A stretch of 36,695 nucleotides of DNA from an uncultured Eggerthellaceae bacterium (GTDB lineage Bacteria > Actinomycetota > Coriobacteriia > Coriobacteriales > Eggerthellaceae). The translations under genes and the position numbers were made by a program. Every line of letters begins with the position of its first letter. Positions within the stretch are counted from its first letter, which is position 1. The notes beneath the pieces are model-generated. The model saw only the letters and a list, made by a program, of their open reading frames with translations, was not told where the DNA came from and did not search any database. Positions 25,554-32,543 of the stretch are shown one piece after another. The DNA lies in NCBI GenBank assembly GCA_910584145.1, contig CAJTXX010000021.1, forward strand, positions 1 through 36,695, written 5' to 3'.

Positions 25554-26614
25554 TGTGCGACGACCACAGCAGCGCCGCACCGCGCTTCACCGTCGGGGGC
25601 TATCTGCGCGACTGCTGGCTCGCGCTGGTGCTCGGCGTTGTGTGCGCAGCCGGGCTGTACGGCATGGGCATGACGATGGGCGTCGGCATGCAGGGCGGCA
25701 TCGCGCTCGGCGCGTTCGCGCTGATGTGCCTGATCGTAGCGCTCGTGTATGGCTATGCGCGGCGTGCGCGCTTCTGGCGCAGCGTGACAGCCTTGCGCGA
25801 CGAGGCGGCCAGCACATGCGAGGTCTTGCCGCTGCTCGGAGAGCCCGCCTTCCTCGAAGGCCAGCTGGCATACGAGGCGCTGGAGCGCACAGCCGACCTC
25901 GCGAACATCGAGCTGACCGCCGCCCAGCGCGCTTCCGGCGAGTACGGCGAATACGTGGAGCTGTGGATACACGAGGCGAAGACGCCGGTAGCCGCGGCGA
26001 AGCTGGTGTTGGCGCGCATGAGCGGCCCCGAGGCCGATGCGCTCGTCCGCGAGCTGGAGCGTGTCGACGTCCAGATCGACCAAGCGCTGTACTATGCGCG
26101 CTCCACGGCGCTGCAAAAAGACTACGCCATCCGCGAGGTGCCGCTGGCAGCCGCCGCGCGCGAGGCTTGCAAGCGCCAAGCGCGCTTCCTCATAGAGAAG
26201 CAGGCCATCCCGCGCGTGGAGGTGCCCGACGACATGACGGTGCTCTCGGACGAGCCGTGGCTCGTGTTCATGCTCGGCCAAGTGGTGGCGAACGCAGCCC
26301 AGTACGGCGCCAGCAGCATCGTATTCACCGCCCGCGAGGAGGCGTCCGGCACGCCGCACGGCCGCACCGTGCTCGAAGTGCGCGACGATGGATGCGGCAT
26401 AAGCGCCGCCGACATGCCCCGCATCTTCGACCGCGGTTTCACCGGCACGAACGGCCGTCACAGCGGCACCGCCACCGGCATGGGCCTCTACCTGATATCC
26501 CTCATGTGCGCCCGCCTCGGCCTCGGCATAACCCTAGCCAGCGAAGAAGGAACCGGCACCCGAGCGATATTCGCCTTCCCCCACAACCGAGCCACTCTCC
26601 CAACCCCGAAATAA
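25553..26614 (+). CDS. Intramembrane-sensing histidine kinase, BceS type
   Basis: 353 residues; the start overlaps the regulator stop by one base. Two helices at about 21-40 and 48-68 are separated by only a few residues, so there is no outside sensor domain. This is typical of intramembrane-sensing kinases that read the state of a partner ABC transporter. The dimerisation box is E-L-W-I-H-E-A-K-T-P with His140 as the phosphorylated residue, like the W-x-H-x-x-K-T-P of BceS. The ATPase region shows V-V-A-N-A-A-Q-Y (N box), R-D-D-G-C-G-I, F-D-R-G-F-T-G and T-G-M-G-L-Y-L. It should phosphorylate the regulator encoded just upstream and pair with the permease at 27927-30134. It ends with TAA 26612-26614. 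Confidence 0.93.
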   Translation: MCDDHSSAAPRFTVGGYLRDCWLALVLGVVCAAGLYGMGMTMGVGMQGGIALGAFALMCLIVALVYGYARRARFWRSVTALRDEAASTCEVLPLLGEPAFLEGQLAYEALERTADLANIELTAAQRASGEYGEYVELWIHEAKTPVAAAKLVLARMSGPEADALVRELERVDVQIDQALYYARSTALQKDYAIREVPLAAAAREACKRQARFLIEKQAIPRVEVPDDMTVLSDEPWLVFMLGQVVANAAQYGASSIVFTAREEASGTPHGRTVLEVRDDGCGISAADMPRIFDRGFTGTNGRHSGTATGMGLYLISLMCARLGLGITLASEEGTGTRAIFAFPHNRATLPTPK

Positions 26615-26623
26615 CCCCACACC

Positions 26624-26809
26624 CAGCAATAGCACGCCCGCATCACCGGACACTGGGAATGCCCTAACGGCCGAAAGCGTTCCCGCAGCCAGCAGCAGAG
26701 CGCCCACCCCACCCGTGCGCTGGAACGCCCCAACTACCGAAAGCCCTCCTGCGCTCAGCAACGGAGCGCATGCATCACCGGGCGCCGAGAACGTCCCAAC
26801 CGGCAAAAA
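26624..26809. repeat. Three phased imperfect 66-bp tandem repeats
   Basis: Units starting CAGCA at 26624, 26690 and 26756 are spaced exactly 66 bases apart; the third is cut at about 54 bases by the parS palindrome. Shared blocks include CAGCA, GCATCACCGG, a GGAA/GGAACG core and CCGAAAGC. On the minus strand one frame reads all three as 22-residue repeats, but nothing shows that it is translated. The function is unknown. Confidence 0.6.
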
Positions 26810-26825
26810 TGTTTCACGTGAAACA
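26810..26825. promoter_or_regulatory. parS centromere site (ParB-binding)
   Basis: TGTTTCACGTGAAACA is identical to the canonical 16-bp parS of Bacillus subtilis, and its core equals the actinobacterial parS. It sits in a perfect 26-bp palindrome (26805-26830) with A5/T5 flanks. parS sites load ParB for chromosome segregation and cluster near oriC. The same palindrome could also fold into a terminator hairpin at the end of the kinase transcript. No parA/parB is in the window. Confidence 0.85.
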
Positions 26826-26894
26826 TTTTTGACACCCAAGGGTCGCAGAACTAAGTTGCCAGAACCCCGCAGGTCGAATCAGCTTCCCTTCAAC

Positions 26895-26923
26895 CTTACA
26901 AGCATGTAAGCCACCTGTAAGCC
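26895..26923 (+). promoter_or_regulatory. Probable response-regulator operator upstream of the ABC transporter
   Basis: TGTAAGCC occurs at 26905-26912 and again at 26916-26923, an 11-base (one helical turn) direct repeat typical of OmpR-family sites. A reverse copy CTTACA lies at 26895-26900. The repeats end 7 bases before a plausible -35, fitting activation of the transporter operon by the adjacent regulator. Confidence 0.55.
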
Positions 26924-26930
26924 GCTTCGA

Positions 26931-26959
26931 TGGCACTCGGGGCGTTTCACGTCCATAGT
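26931..26959 (+). promoter_or_regulatory. Candidate promoter of the microprotein/ABC transporter operon
   Basis: TGGCAC (26931-26936), 17 bases, then CATAGT (26954-26959) gives a weak sigma-70 match, as expected for an activator-dependent promoter. It lies just downstream of the TGTAAGCC repeats and about 50 bases before the small gene at 27012. Confidence 0.4.
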
Positions 26960-27011
26960 TGTCGTCATACACGCCGCACTACTCGGATGCGGCAGACGAC
27001 AGGAGGATGCT

Positions 27012-27107
27012 ATGGCGACTATCGGCAAAGCGGTTATATCATTGGCGGTGTTGGCGGCTATCGGGGCGCTCATCGTGCATGAGGCGCCCCGTCTTGTGAA
27101 AGCTTGA
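27012..27107 (+). CDS. 31-residue single-span membrane microprotein
   Basis: AGGAGG lies 5 bases before ATG 27012; the frame ends TGA 27105-27107. The 31 residues form one hydrophobic helix (about V8 to V22) with a short basic tail E-A-P-R-L-V-K-A. The TGA stop overlaps the ribosome site of the ABC ATPase gene (start 27116), so the two are almost certainly translated together. I recognise no named family. By position it could be a small regulatory subunit of the BceAB-type transporter or of the kinase; this is inference. Confidence 0.65.
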   Translation: MATIGKAVISLAVLAAIGALIVHEAPRLVKA

Positions 27108-27115
27108 GGTGCAAC

Positions 27116-27937
27116 ATGGCAGAGATCTATGCAACCCCCGTGCACGTGGCGAACGCGGCGGCACCCGGGCAGCCGATGGCCCTCTCGGTCCATCAGGTGA
27201 AGAAGCTCTACGGCAGCCGCGACTCCATCACGCAGGCGCTCGACGGCGTCAGCTTCGACGTGGCCCCGGGCGAGTTCGTGGGCGTCATGGGCCCCTCGGG
27301 CAGCGGCAAGACGACGCTTCTGAACTGCGTCTCCACCATCGACAAGGTGACGAGCGGCCAGATCATGGTGGACGGCCACGACATAACCTCCCTGTCGAAG
27401 CGCGCGCTGGCGAAGTTCCGCCGCGACGAGCTCGGCTTCATCTTCCAAGATTTCAACCTGCTCGACACGCTCAACGGCATGGAGAACATCGCGCTGGCGC
27501 TCACCATCAAGCACGTGCCGCCGGCTGAGGTGGCGCGCCGCGTGCAGGAGATAGCGCAGACCCTCGGCGTGGCAGAAGTGCTGGGCAAGTACCCCAGCCA
27601 GATGTCGGGCGGCCAGAAGCAGCGCGTGGCGGCAGCGCGCGCCATCGTGGGCGACCCGAAGCTGATCTTGGCCGACGAGCCCACCGGCGCGCTCGATTCG
27701 CGCTCCGCCGCGGTGCTGCTGGAAACGCTGGAGATGATGAACGCGAGCATGGGCGCCACCATCATGATGGTCACCCACGACTCCTATGCCGCTTCATTCA
27801 CCAACCGCGTGCTGTTCATCAAGGACGGACGCCTGTTCAACGAGATACGCCGCGGCAGCATGCCCCGCGAGGAGTTCTTCGCGCGCATCATGGAGGTCGT
27901 GTCGTTCTTGGGGGGCGAGGTCGGCCATGCTGCTTAA
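27116..27937 (+). CDS. ABC transporter ATP-binding protein, BceA type
   Basis: ATG 27116 is chosen because GAGG (27106-27109) lies 6 bases upstream; an in-frame TTG at 27104 lacks a signal. The product has 273 residues. An N-terminal extension of about 20 residues precedes the MacB/LolD-like ATPase domain. Walker A G-P-S-G-S-G-K-T-T is at 59-67, the Q-loop is in F-I-F-Q-D-F-N-L, the signature is M-S-G-G-Q-K-Q-R, Walker B is L-I-L-A-D-E-P-T-G-A-L-D, and the switch is T-H-D. It powers the permease encoded next, whose start overlaps by 11 bases. BceAB pairs remove or free peptide antibiotics from lipid II cycle targets and signal to a BceS-type kinase, present here upstream. Confidence 0.93.
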   Translation: MAEIYATPVHVANAAAPGQPMALSVHQVKKLYGSRDSITQALDGVSFDVAPGEFVGVMGPSGSGKTTLLNCVSTIDKVTSGQIMVDGHDITSLSKRALAKFRRDELGFIFQDFNLLDTLNGMENIALALTIKHVPPAEVARRVQEIAQTLGVAEVLGKYPSQMSGGQKQRVAAARAIVGDPKLILADEPTGALDSRSAAVLLETLEMMNASMGATIMMVTHDSYAASFTNRVLFIKDGRLFNEIRRGSMPREEFFARIMEVVSFLGGEVGHAA

Positions 27938-30134
27938 ACTGGCGTGGCGCAACATCCGCCACTCGGTGCGCGACTACACCATCTATTTCCTCACGCTGCT
28001 GTTCGGCGTAGCGGTGTTCTACGCGTTCAACTCGGTGGGCAGCCAACAGATCCTGTTCGACATCGAATCGCAGTCCGACGCCGACATGTTCGAGATGACG
28101 CAGCAGTTCCTCGGCATGTTCTCGGTGCTCATCGCGGTGGTGCTGGGCTTCCTCATCCTATACTCGAACGGCTTCCTCATCCGGCGCCGTAAGCGCGAGT
28201 TCGGCACCTACATGCTGTTGGGCATGCCGGCGGGCCAGGTGTCGCGCATCATGCTGGCCGAGACGGTGCTGGTGGGGCTGCTGTCGCTCGTGATCGGCCT
28301 GGTACTGGGGTTCCTGCTCTCGCAGGGCATGTCGTTCGTCACCGCGGCGCTGTTCGGCGCGACCATCAGCAACTACCAGTTCGTCTTCTCTCCCGATGCG
28401 CTGCGTGTCACCGTGCTGTGCTTCGTCGGCATCTACGTGGTGGTAGCGCTGTTCAACACCTTCACGGTGAATCGCCAGCAGTTGATCGACCTGCTGCGCG
28501 CCGACGCGAAGAATCAGAAGGTGGCGGTGCGCAACCCGTGGGTGTGCCTCGTGGGGTTCATCGCGTCCATCGGCATCCTCGCCTACGCGTACCAGCAGCT
28601 CATCGCCAGCGGCATGGTCATGCTGGACGACCCGCAGTTCATCCGCGCCACCATCGGCATGCTGGTGGGCACGCTGCTGTTCTTCTGGTCGCTCGCCGGC
28701 TTCATCATCGCCGTGCTCACGCGGGCGCGCGGCGTGTATCTGCGCGGGCTCGTGCCCTTCACGGTGCGGCAGATCGCCAGCCGCGTGAACACGGCGTTCT
28801 TGTCGCTGTGGGTGGTGTGCGTCATGCTGTTCTTCTCCATCACAGCATTCTCGGTGGGCATGGGCTTGGTGCAGGTGCTCACCGGCAACATCGAAGAGGC
28901 GAACCCGTATAGCGCCACGCTCGTCGCGCAGGTGTACAACGAGAGCGCGGTGAGCTCGGTGCGCGACCAGTCCGCAGCCGTCGACGAGCGCGCGAAGGCG
29001 ATGCAGGCCGCAGCCCCCGAGCGCTACGCGCAAGGCATGTCCCACGATTGGGATATGGCTTCTGTGCTGCGCGAGAATGCGCCAGAGCTGTGGGCGCAGA
29101 CCGTGGCTCGCAGCGCGCAGATCGACACGTACTCAGCGCCTGGCATCACCTATGGCATGCTGTTCGATCGGGTCGATGAGGCGGTCGCTGCTCGCATCGA
29201 TGATCTGTCTGACCATGTGGCCGAGAGCAATATCGGTGTCGTGAGCCTCTCGCAGGCCAATGCCGTGCGCGCGCTCACCGGCGAGCCAGCGCTGCAGTTG
29301 GACGCGGGCGAATGCATCATGGCGAACAACATGGAGATGACGCGGGAAGTGGCCGACGTAGTGGCGGCCGAGCAGCCCACGATCGAGCTGATGGGCGCGC
29401 AGCTGACCTATCGCGATGAGGTGGTCAGCGTGCAGTTCCAAGACAACGCGCTCGCCAGCACCGCTCTCATTACCATCGTGCCCGATGATGTCATCGACGA
29501 GATCGTTGTAGCAGGGGCTATCCCGCTGCAATGCTGGCTGAATGTGATGTATGCCGACAACGGTGCCACCGATATTGCCAACGATGAGGCGCTCGCCCAG
29601 ATCGTCGCCGCAGCCCAGCCGCTGGATATGCAGGGATTCGAGACCGGGTACGCCGGTCGTGACAACCCCTATGCGAGCCTGCTGTGGCCCGTCACCTCCA
29701 TTTACACGGCTCACGAGATGATCGCCCAATCAGGCGGCCTGAAGATGCTCATCACGTATCTGGCCATCTATATCGGGTTCATCTTCCTCATAGCCACGGC
29801 GGCCGTGCTCGCGGTGCAGCAGCTCTCTCAGACAGCCGACTCGCTGCCGCGCTATCGCATGCTCTCGCGCATCGGTTGCAGCCAACGCATGCTCAGCCGC
29901 GCGCTGCTCGTGCAAGTGCTGGTGTATTTCCTGCTGCCGTTGGGCCTCGCGCTCTGCCATGTGACTTGCGCGGTGGGCGTGCTCACCGACAAGCTATTCA
30001 CCGCGATGGGCGTGCCGGTCGATGGTCCTGTCGCTCTAGCGGCCGCACTGGTGCTCGTGGTGTACGGCGGCTACCTGCTCGTCACCTACCTGACCAGCCG
30101 CAGCGCCGTGAACGGCATGCTGAAAGCGCGGTGA
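27927..30134 (+). CDS. ABC transporter permease, BceB/FtsX type
   Basis: ATG 27927 lies within the last codons of the ATPase gene; earlier starts in this frame fall inside that gene and are not credible. The product has 735 residues. The N-terminus L-K-L-A-W-R-N-I-R-H-S is typical of BceB-like permeases. About seven helices in the first 320 residues are followed by one large outside domain (about 325-600), then three helices to the end, which is the BceB layout. FtsX-like signatures R-R-R-K-R-E-F-G-T-Y-M-L-L-G-M and R-Y-R-M-L-S-R-I-G-C occur in each half. With the ATPase it should form a peptide-antibiotic sensing and resistance complex. The part from about 29060 to 29620 is slightly less GC-biased at third positions, in line with a fast-evolving outside domain. 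Confidence 0.93.
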   Translation: MLLKLAWRNIRHSVRDYTIYFLTLLFGVAVFYAFNSVGSQQILFDIESQSDADMFEMTQQFLGMFSVLIAVVLGFLILYSNGFLIRRRKREFGTYMLLGMPAGQVSRIMLAETVLVGLLSLVIGLVLGFLLSQGMSFVTAALFGATISNYQFVFSPDALRVTVLCFVGIYVVVALFNTFTVNRQQLIDLLRADAKNQKVAVRNPWVCLVGFIASIGILAYAYQQLIASGMVMLDDPQFIRATIGMLVGTLLFFWSLAGFIIAVLTRARGVYLRGLVPFTVRQIASRVNTAFLSLWVVCVMLFFSITAFSVGMGLVQVLTGNIEEANPYSATLVAQVYNESAVSSVRDQSAAVDERAKAMQAAAPERYAQGMSHDWDMASVLRENAPELWAQTVARSAQIDTYSAPGITYGMLFDRVDEAVAARIDDLSDHVAESNIGVVSLSQANAVRALTGEPALQLDAGECIMANNMEMTREVADVVAAEQPTIELMGAQLTYRDEVVSVQFQDNALASTALITIVPDDVIDEIVVAGAIPLQCWLNVMYADNGATDIANDEALAQIVAAAQPLDMQGFETGYAGRDNPYASLLWPVTSIYTAHEMIAQSGGLKMLITYLAIYIGFIFLIATAAVLAVQQLSQTADSLPRYRMLSRIGCSQRMLSRALLVQVLVYFLLPLGLALCHVTCAVGVLTDKLFTAMGVPVDGPVALAAALVLVVYGGYLLVTYLTSRSAVNGMLKAR

Positions 30135-30146
30135 CCGCGACCGCAG

Positions 30147-30179
30147 CGGCTGCTGCGACCACCCCGGTCGCAGCAGCCG
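30147..30179 (+). terminator. Hairpin after the permease gene
   Basis: A perfect 14-bp stem, CGGCTGCTGCGACC (30147-30160) with 30166-30179, and a 5-base loop lie 12 bases past the stop. There is no T-run, so it is a probable but unproven terminator. Confidence 0.6.
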
Positions 30180-30215
30180 TAGCAACCACAACCACAACTA
30201 CGACCCCTCCTTACA

Positions 30216-30252
30216 GCCCTCGGCGCGTCTCCTCCCCTCACGCGCCGAGGGC
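30216..30252. terminator. Second hairpin after the permease gene
   Basis: GCCCTCGGCGCGT (30216-30228) pairs perfectly over 13 bp with 30240-30252 around an 11-base C/T loop. With the hairpin 36 bases upstream it likely closes the transporter operon. A purely structural role is also possible. Confidence 0.5.
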
Positions 30253-30447
30253 CTGATCATGCCGACCCTGCTCTGCATCTTCGCTCGGCGAACCGCTCCA
30301 TGCGCTGGCAACCGTGCGGCAACCTCGATAGTAGAGGGGCGCGGCCGAGTGGGAGGAGCGGCGGCATAAGGGAGAACCTGCGGCGCGAGGGCGAGTGCGA
30401 GAACCTGCCTTTATGCGCGAGCCCTTCACATCTTCGCGACGTGGTGC
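30253..30447. other. Non-coding spacer before the SanA-like gene
   Basis: No supported gene is seen. GAGAACCTGC occurs twice, at 30372-30381 and 30399-30408, 27 bases apart, upstream of the candidate promoter, and could be a regulator site. Nothing else stands out. Confidence 0.35.
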
Positions 30448-30456
30448 TGATATGCT
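30448..30456 (+). promoter_or_regulatory. Extended -10 promoter of the SanA-like gene, possibly leaderless
   Basis: TGATATGCT is TG-N-TATGCT, a good extended -10. Start of transcription 7 bases later would fall on the A of ATG 30463. No ribosome site precedes that ATG, which supports a leaderless message, common in actinobacteria. Confidence 0.5.
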
Positions 30457-30462
30457 GTGCAT

Positions 30463-31110
30463 ATGGGAAAGCTGCTCCGCAATATCGTCATCGCCACGCT
30501 CGTCATCTGCGTTGCGGGTTTCGCTGCGTTCTTCGGCATCAGCCAGTACGTGGTCAGCTCCACGCGCGACGACGTGCACACCATCGCGCAGATCACCGAG
30601 TCGGGCCAGGAGGTCGACGCCATCGTAGTGCTCGGCGCCAGCGTCTATGCCGACGGCACCCCATCCGACATCCTCGCCGACCGGCTCGAGGTGGCGGCCG
30701 ACCTGTACTTCGCAGGTGTGGCGCCCGCTATCATCGTGTCCGGCGACAACACCGACGCACACTACAACGAATCCGATGCCATGAAGGCGTACTGCATCGA
30801 GCTCGGCGTGCCCGCCATGGCCGTGTTCGTCGACCACGCCGGCTACGACACCTACGCTTCCATCTGGCGCGCGCGCAACGTCTATGGCGCGCAGAGCATC
30901 GCGGTGGTCACCCAGGCATACCACCTCTACCGAGCCCTCTCCATCGCGGATGGGCTGGGCATGCAGGCGCTCGGCGTGGCTGCCGACAAGGGCGACTACG
31001 ACAACCAGACCGCCTACAGCGCCCGTGAGAACATCGCGCGCGTGAAGGACTTCTTCCAGACCCTGCTGCACATCCCGCCAGCCGACGCCGACCAGCCCAT
31101 CGAGCCTTGA
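30463..31110 (+). CDS. SanA/YdcF-family (DUF218) membrane protein
   Basis: The product has 215 residues from ATG 30463; GTG 30457 is an alternative two codons earlier, and neither has a ribosome site. One N-terminal helix spans about 6-27. The DUF218 domain follows, with A-I-V-V-L-G-A-S-V-Y-A-D-G-T-P-S, R-L-E-V-A-A-D-L-Y-F-A-G, I-V-S-G-D-N, E-S-D-A-M and V-V-T-Q-A-Y-H-L-Y-R-A. SanA in enterobacteria affects envelope permeability to vancomycin; the biochemical activity of the family is not settled. It is anchored in the membrane with the domain outside, or possibly inside, the cell. It appears to be a single-gene unit. Confidence 0.88.
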   Translation: MGKLLRNIVIATLVICVAGFAAFFGISQYVVSSTRDDVHTIAQITESGQEVDAIVVLGASVYADGTPSDILADRLEVAADLYFAGVAPAIIVSGDNTDAHYNESDAMKAYCIELGVPAMAVFVDHAGYDTYASIWRARNVYGAQSIAVVTQAYHLYRALSIADGLGMQALGVAADKGDYDNQTAYSARENIARVKDFFQTLLHIPPADADQPIEP

Positions 31111-31190
31111 TAGCTGCGAGCCGGTTGCGATAAGCCGTCGAGCGCTCACGCCGTGCCGTCCATCAGCTCGAGAAGCCGGTGGGTGCGCAT

Positions 31191-31373
31191 TTCCCGTCAA
31201 AAATGGGAATCTTCGCCCCTCATGCGAAACAAAAAGCACCTTTTCTGTTGAACAGCGGCACCGGCCGATCCCCTGACCGGGGATCATGCGCCGATCCCCT
31301 TCAGCGAAGGCGCCATTCTCTCCGCTGAAGCTCACATTAGGGGCGAAAATTCCCACGTCCGCGCCATTTTCGC
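31191..31373. ncRNA. Folded element with alternative pairings upstream of serA
   Basis: A 17-base arm (31204-31220) pairs with 31339-31355 with one mismatch. The interior holds GATCCCC/GGGGATC (31267-31273 with 31279-31285) and CTTCAGCG/CGCTGAAG (31299-31306 with 31323-31330). A second copy of CCGATCCCCT (31265-31274, 31291-31300) offers GGGGATC another partner. The outer arms also have local partners: TTCCC 31191-31195 with GGGAA 31205-31209, and GCGAAAAT 31343-31350 with ATTTTCGC 31366-31373. Such mutually exclusive stems suggest an RNA switch or attenuator, but a short palindromic mobile element (MITE-like, about 152 bp) is equally possible. No target-site duplication is evident. Confidence 0.4.
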
Positions 31374-31379
31374 ATTAAT

Positions 31380-31388
31380 TGGTAAACT
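31380..31388 (+). promoter_or_regulatory. Possible extended -10 of serA
   Basis: TGGTAAACT (TG-N-TAAACT) lies 42 bases before the serA start. No clear -35 is seen. If this is the only promoter, the folded element upstream would not be part of the serA message. Confidence 0.3.
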
Positions 31389-31430
31389 CGGAAGGCGAAG
31401 CTAGAAGCGAAGCGCGGCGAAAGGACTGCC

Positions 31431-32351
31431 ATGTACAAGGTGCACTGCCTGAATAACATCTCCGAGAAGGGCCTCGCCCTCCTGACTGATGAGTACGAGA
31501 TCGTGGATTCCCCTGACCAGGCCGACGTGTTCCTGGTGCGTTCGGCGAACATGCACGAGATGGACCTCCCCGCGAGCCTGAAAGCCGTGGCGCGCGCCGG
31601 CGCCGGCGTGAACAACATCCCGCTCGATGCGCTCGCTGAGAAGGGCATCCCGGTGTTCAACACGCCTGGTGCGAACGCCAATGCCGTGAAGGAGCTGGTC
31701 ATCGCCGGCATGCTGCTGGCCAGCCGCGACATCATCGGCGGCGCGGAGTGGGTGCGCAGCAACGCTGACGACCCGAACGTGGGCAAGGCGGCCGAGAAGG
31801 CGAAGAAGGCATTCGCGGGCGGCGAGATAAGCGGCAAGACCCTGGGCGTCATCGGGCTCGGCGCCATCGGCAAGCTGGTCGTGCAAGCGGCCGAGGTGCT
31901 CGGCATGCAGGTGGTCGGCTACGACCCGTTCATGGATGCCGGCAAAGCAGCGGCTATCTCGGCCGACATGCGCTTCGCAAGCGACCTCGCCGATCTGCTG
32001 GGCGCATCCGACTTCGTCACCATCCACGTGCCTGCGACCGACGGCACGCGCGGCATGATCGACGCAGCAGCCATAAGCCAGATGAAGGACGGCGCGGTGT
32101 TCCTGAACTTCTCGCGCGACGTGCTGGTGGACGATGCCGCTATGGCCGACGCGCTGGCGTCGGGCAAGATCGGCTGCTACGTCACCGACTTCGCGAACCC
32201 TGCCGTGGTGAAGATGGAGCGCGCCATCGTGCTGCCGCACCTGGGCGCATCCACCGAAGAGGCCGAGGACAACTGCGCGGTCATGGCTGTGCAAGAGGTC
32301 ATGGACTACCTGGCCACCGGTACAAAGACCCACTGCGTCAACTTGAAGTAA
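31431..32351 (+). CDS. serA: D-3-phosphoglycerate dehydrogenase, short form without ACT domain
   Basis: Oxidises 3-phosphoglycerate to 3-phosphohydroxypyruvate with NAD, the first step of serine synthesis. AAAGGA lies 5 bases before ATG 31431. The 306 residues follow the D-isomer 2-hydroxyacid dehydrogenase plan. The substrate half shows R-A-G-A-G-V-N-N-I and N-T-P-G-A-N-A-N-A-V. The NAD fold shows L-G-V-I-G-L-G-A-I-G-K-L-V with Y-D-P-F closing the Rossmann strand, then N-F-S-R-D with the catalytic Arg and P-H-L-G-A-S-T with the catalytic His. It lacks the C-terminal ACT/regulatory domains of E. coli SerA, like the short clostridial-type enzymes, so it is unlikely to have the ACT-based serine feedback. 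serC and serB are not adjacent. It ends at a strong hairpin. Confidence 0.9.
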   Translation: MYKVHCLNNISEKGLALLTDEYEIVDSPDQADVFLVRSANMHEMDLPASLKAVARAGAGVNNIPLDALAEKGIPVFNTPGANANAVKELVIAGMLLASRDIIGGAEWVRSNADDPNVGKAAEKAKKAFAGGEISGKTLGVIGLGAIGKLVVQAAEVLGMQVVGYDPFMDAGKAAAISADMRFASDLADLLGASDFVTIHVPATDGTRGMIDAAAISQMKDGAVFLNFSRDVLVDDAAMADALASGKIGCYVTDFANPAVVKMERAIVLPHLGASTEEAEDNCAVMAVQEVMDYLATGTKTHCVNLK

Positions 32352-32379
32352 GCGCGCCTGCATCGGTGCAGCGGAACGG

Positions 32380-32425
32380 CGCCGGCTTGCGCGTGAGAGC
32401 TGAGCTCTCCTCGCGCAAGCCGGCG
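32380..32425 (+). terminator. Long hairpin terminator after serA
   Basis: A perfect 14-bp stem (32380-32393 with 32412-32425) encloses a second 6-bp stem GAGAGC/GCTCTC (32395-32400, 32404-32409) with a TGA loop. TTGCTATAT follows. It lies between convergent serA and luxR genes and may stop transcription from both sides. Confidence 0.8.
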
Positions 32426-32543
32426 TTGCTATATCTGAGCGTTCGAGAATGCCGTGCATCTGAGCACGCACCTTCCGTGCGCCTCCTCAAGCCAGATCGT
32501 GGAATCTCGACCCCGAAAAGCCTCGAACCTCAGAACCTGCCGC

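Noticed and set aside
26534..26839. Minus-strand 101-codon frame containing 22-residue repeats
   Set aside because: It begins inside the parS palindrome, overlaps the kinase 3' end, and lacks a ribosome site. The repeat is kept as a DNA repeat, not as a gene.
26944..26952. Second parS-like sequence GTTTCACGT
   Set aside because: Only one half of the palindrome is present; the other half does not match.
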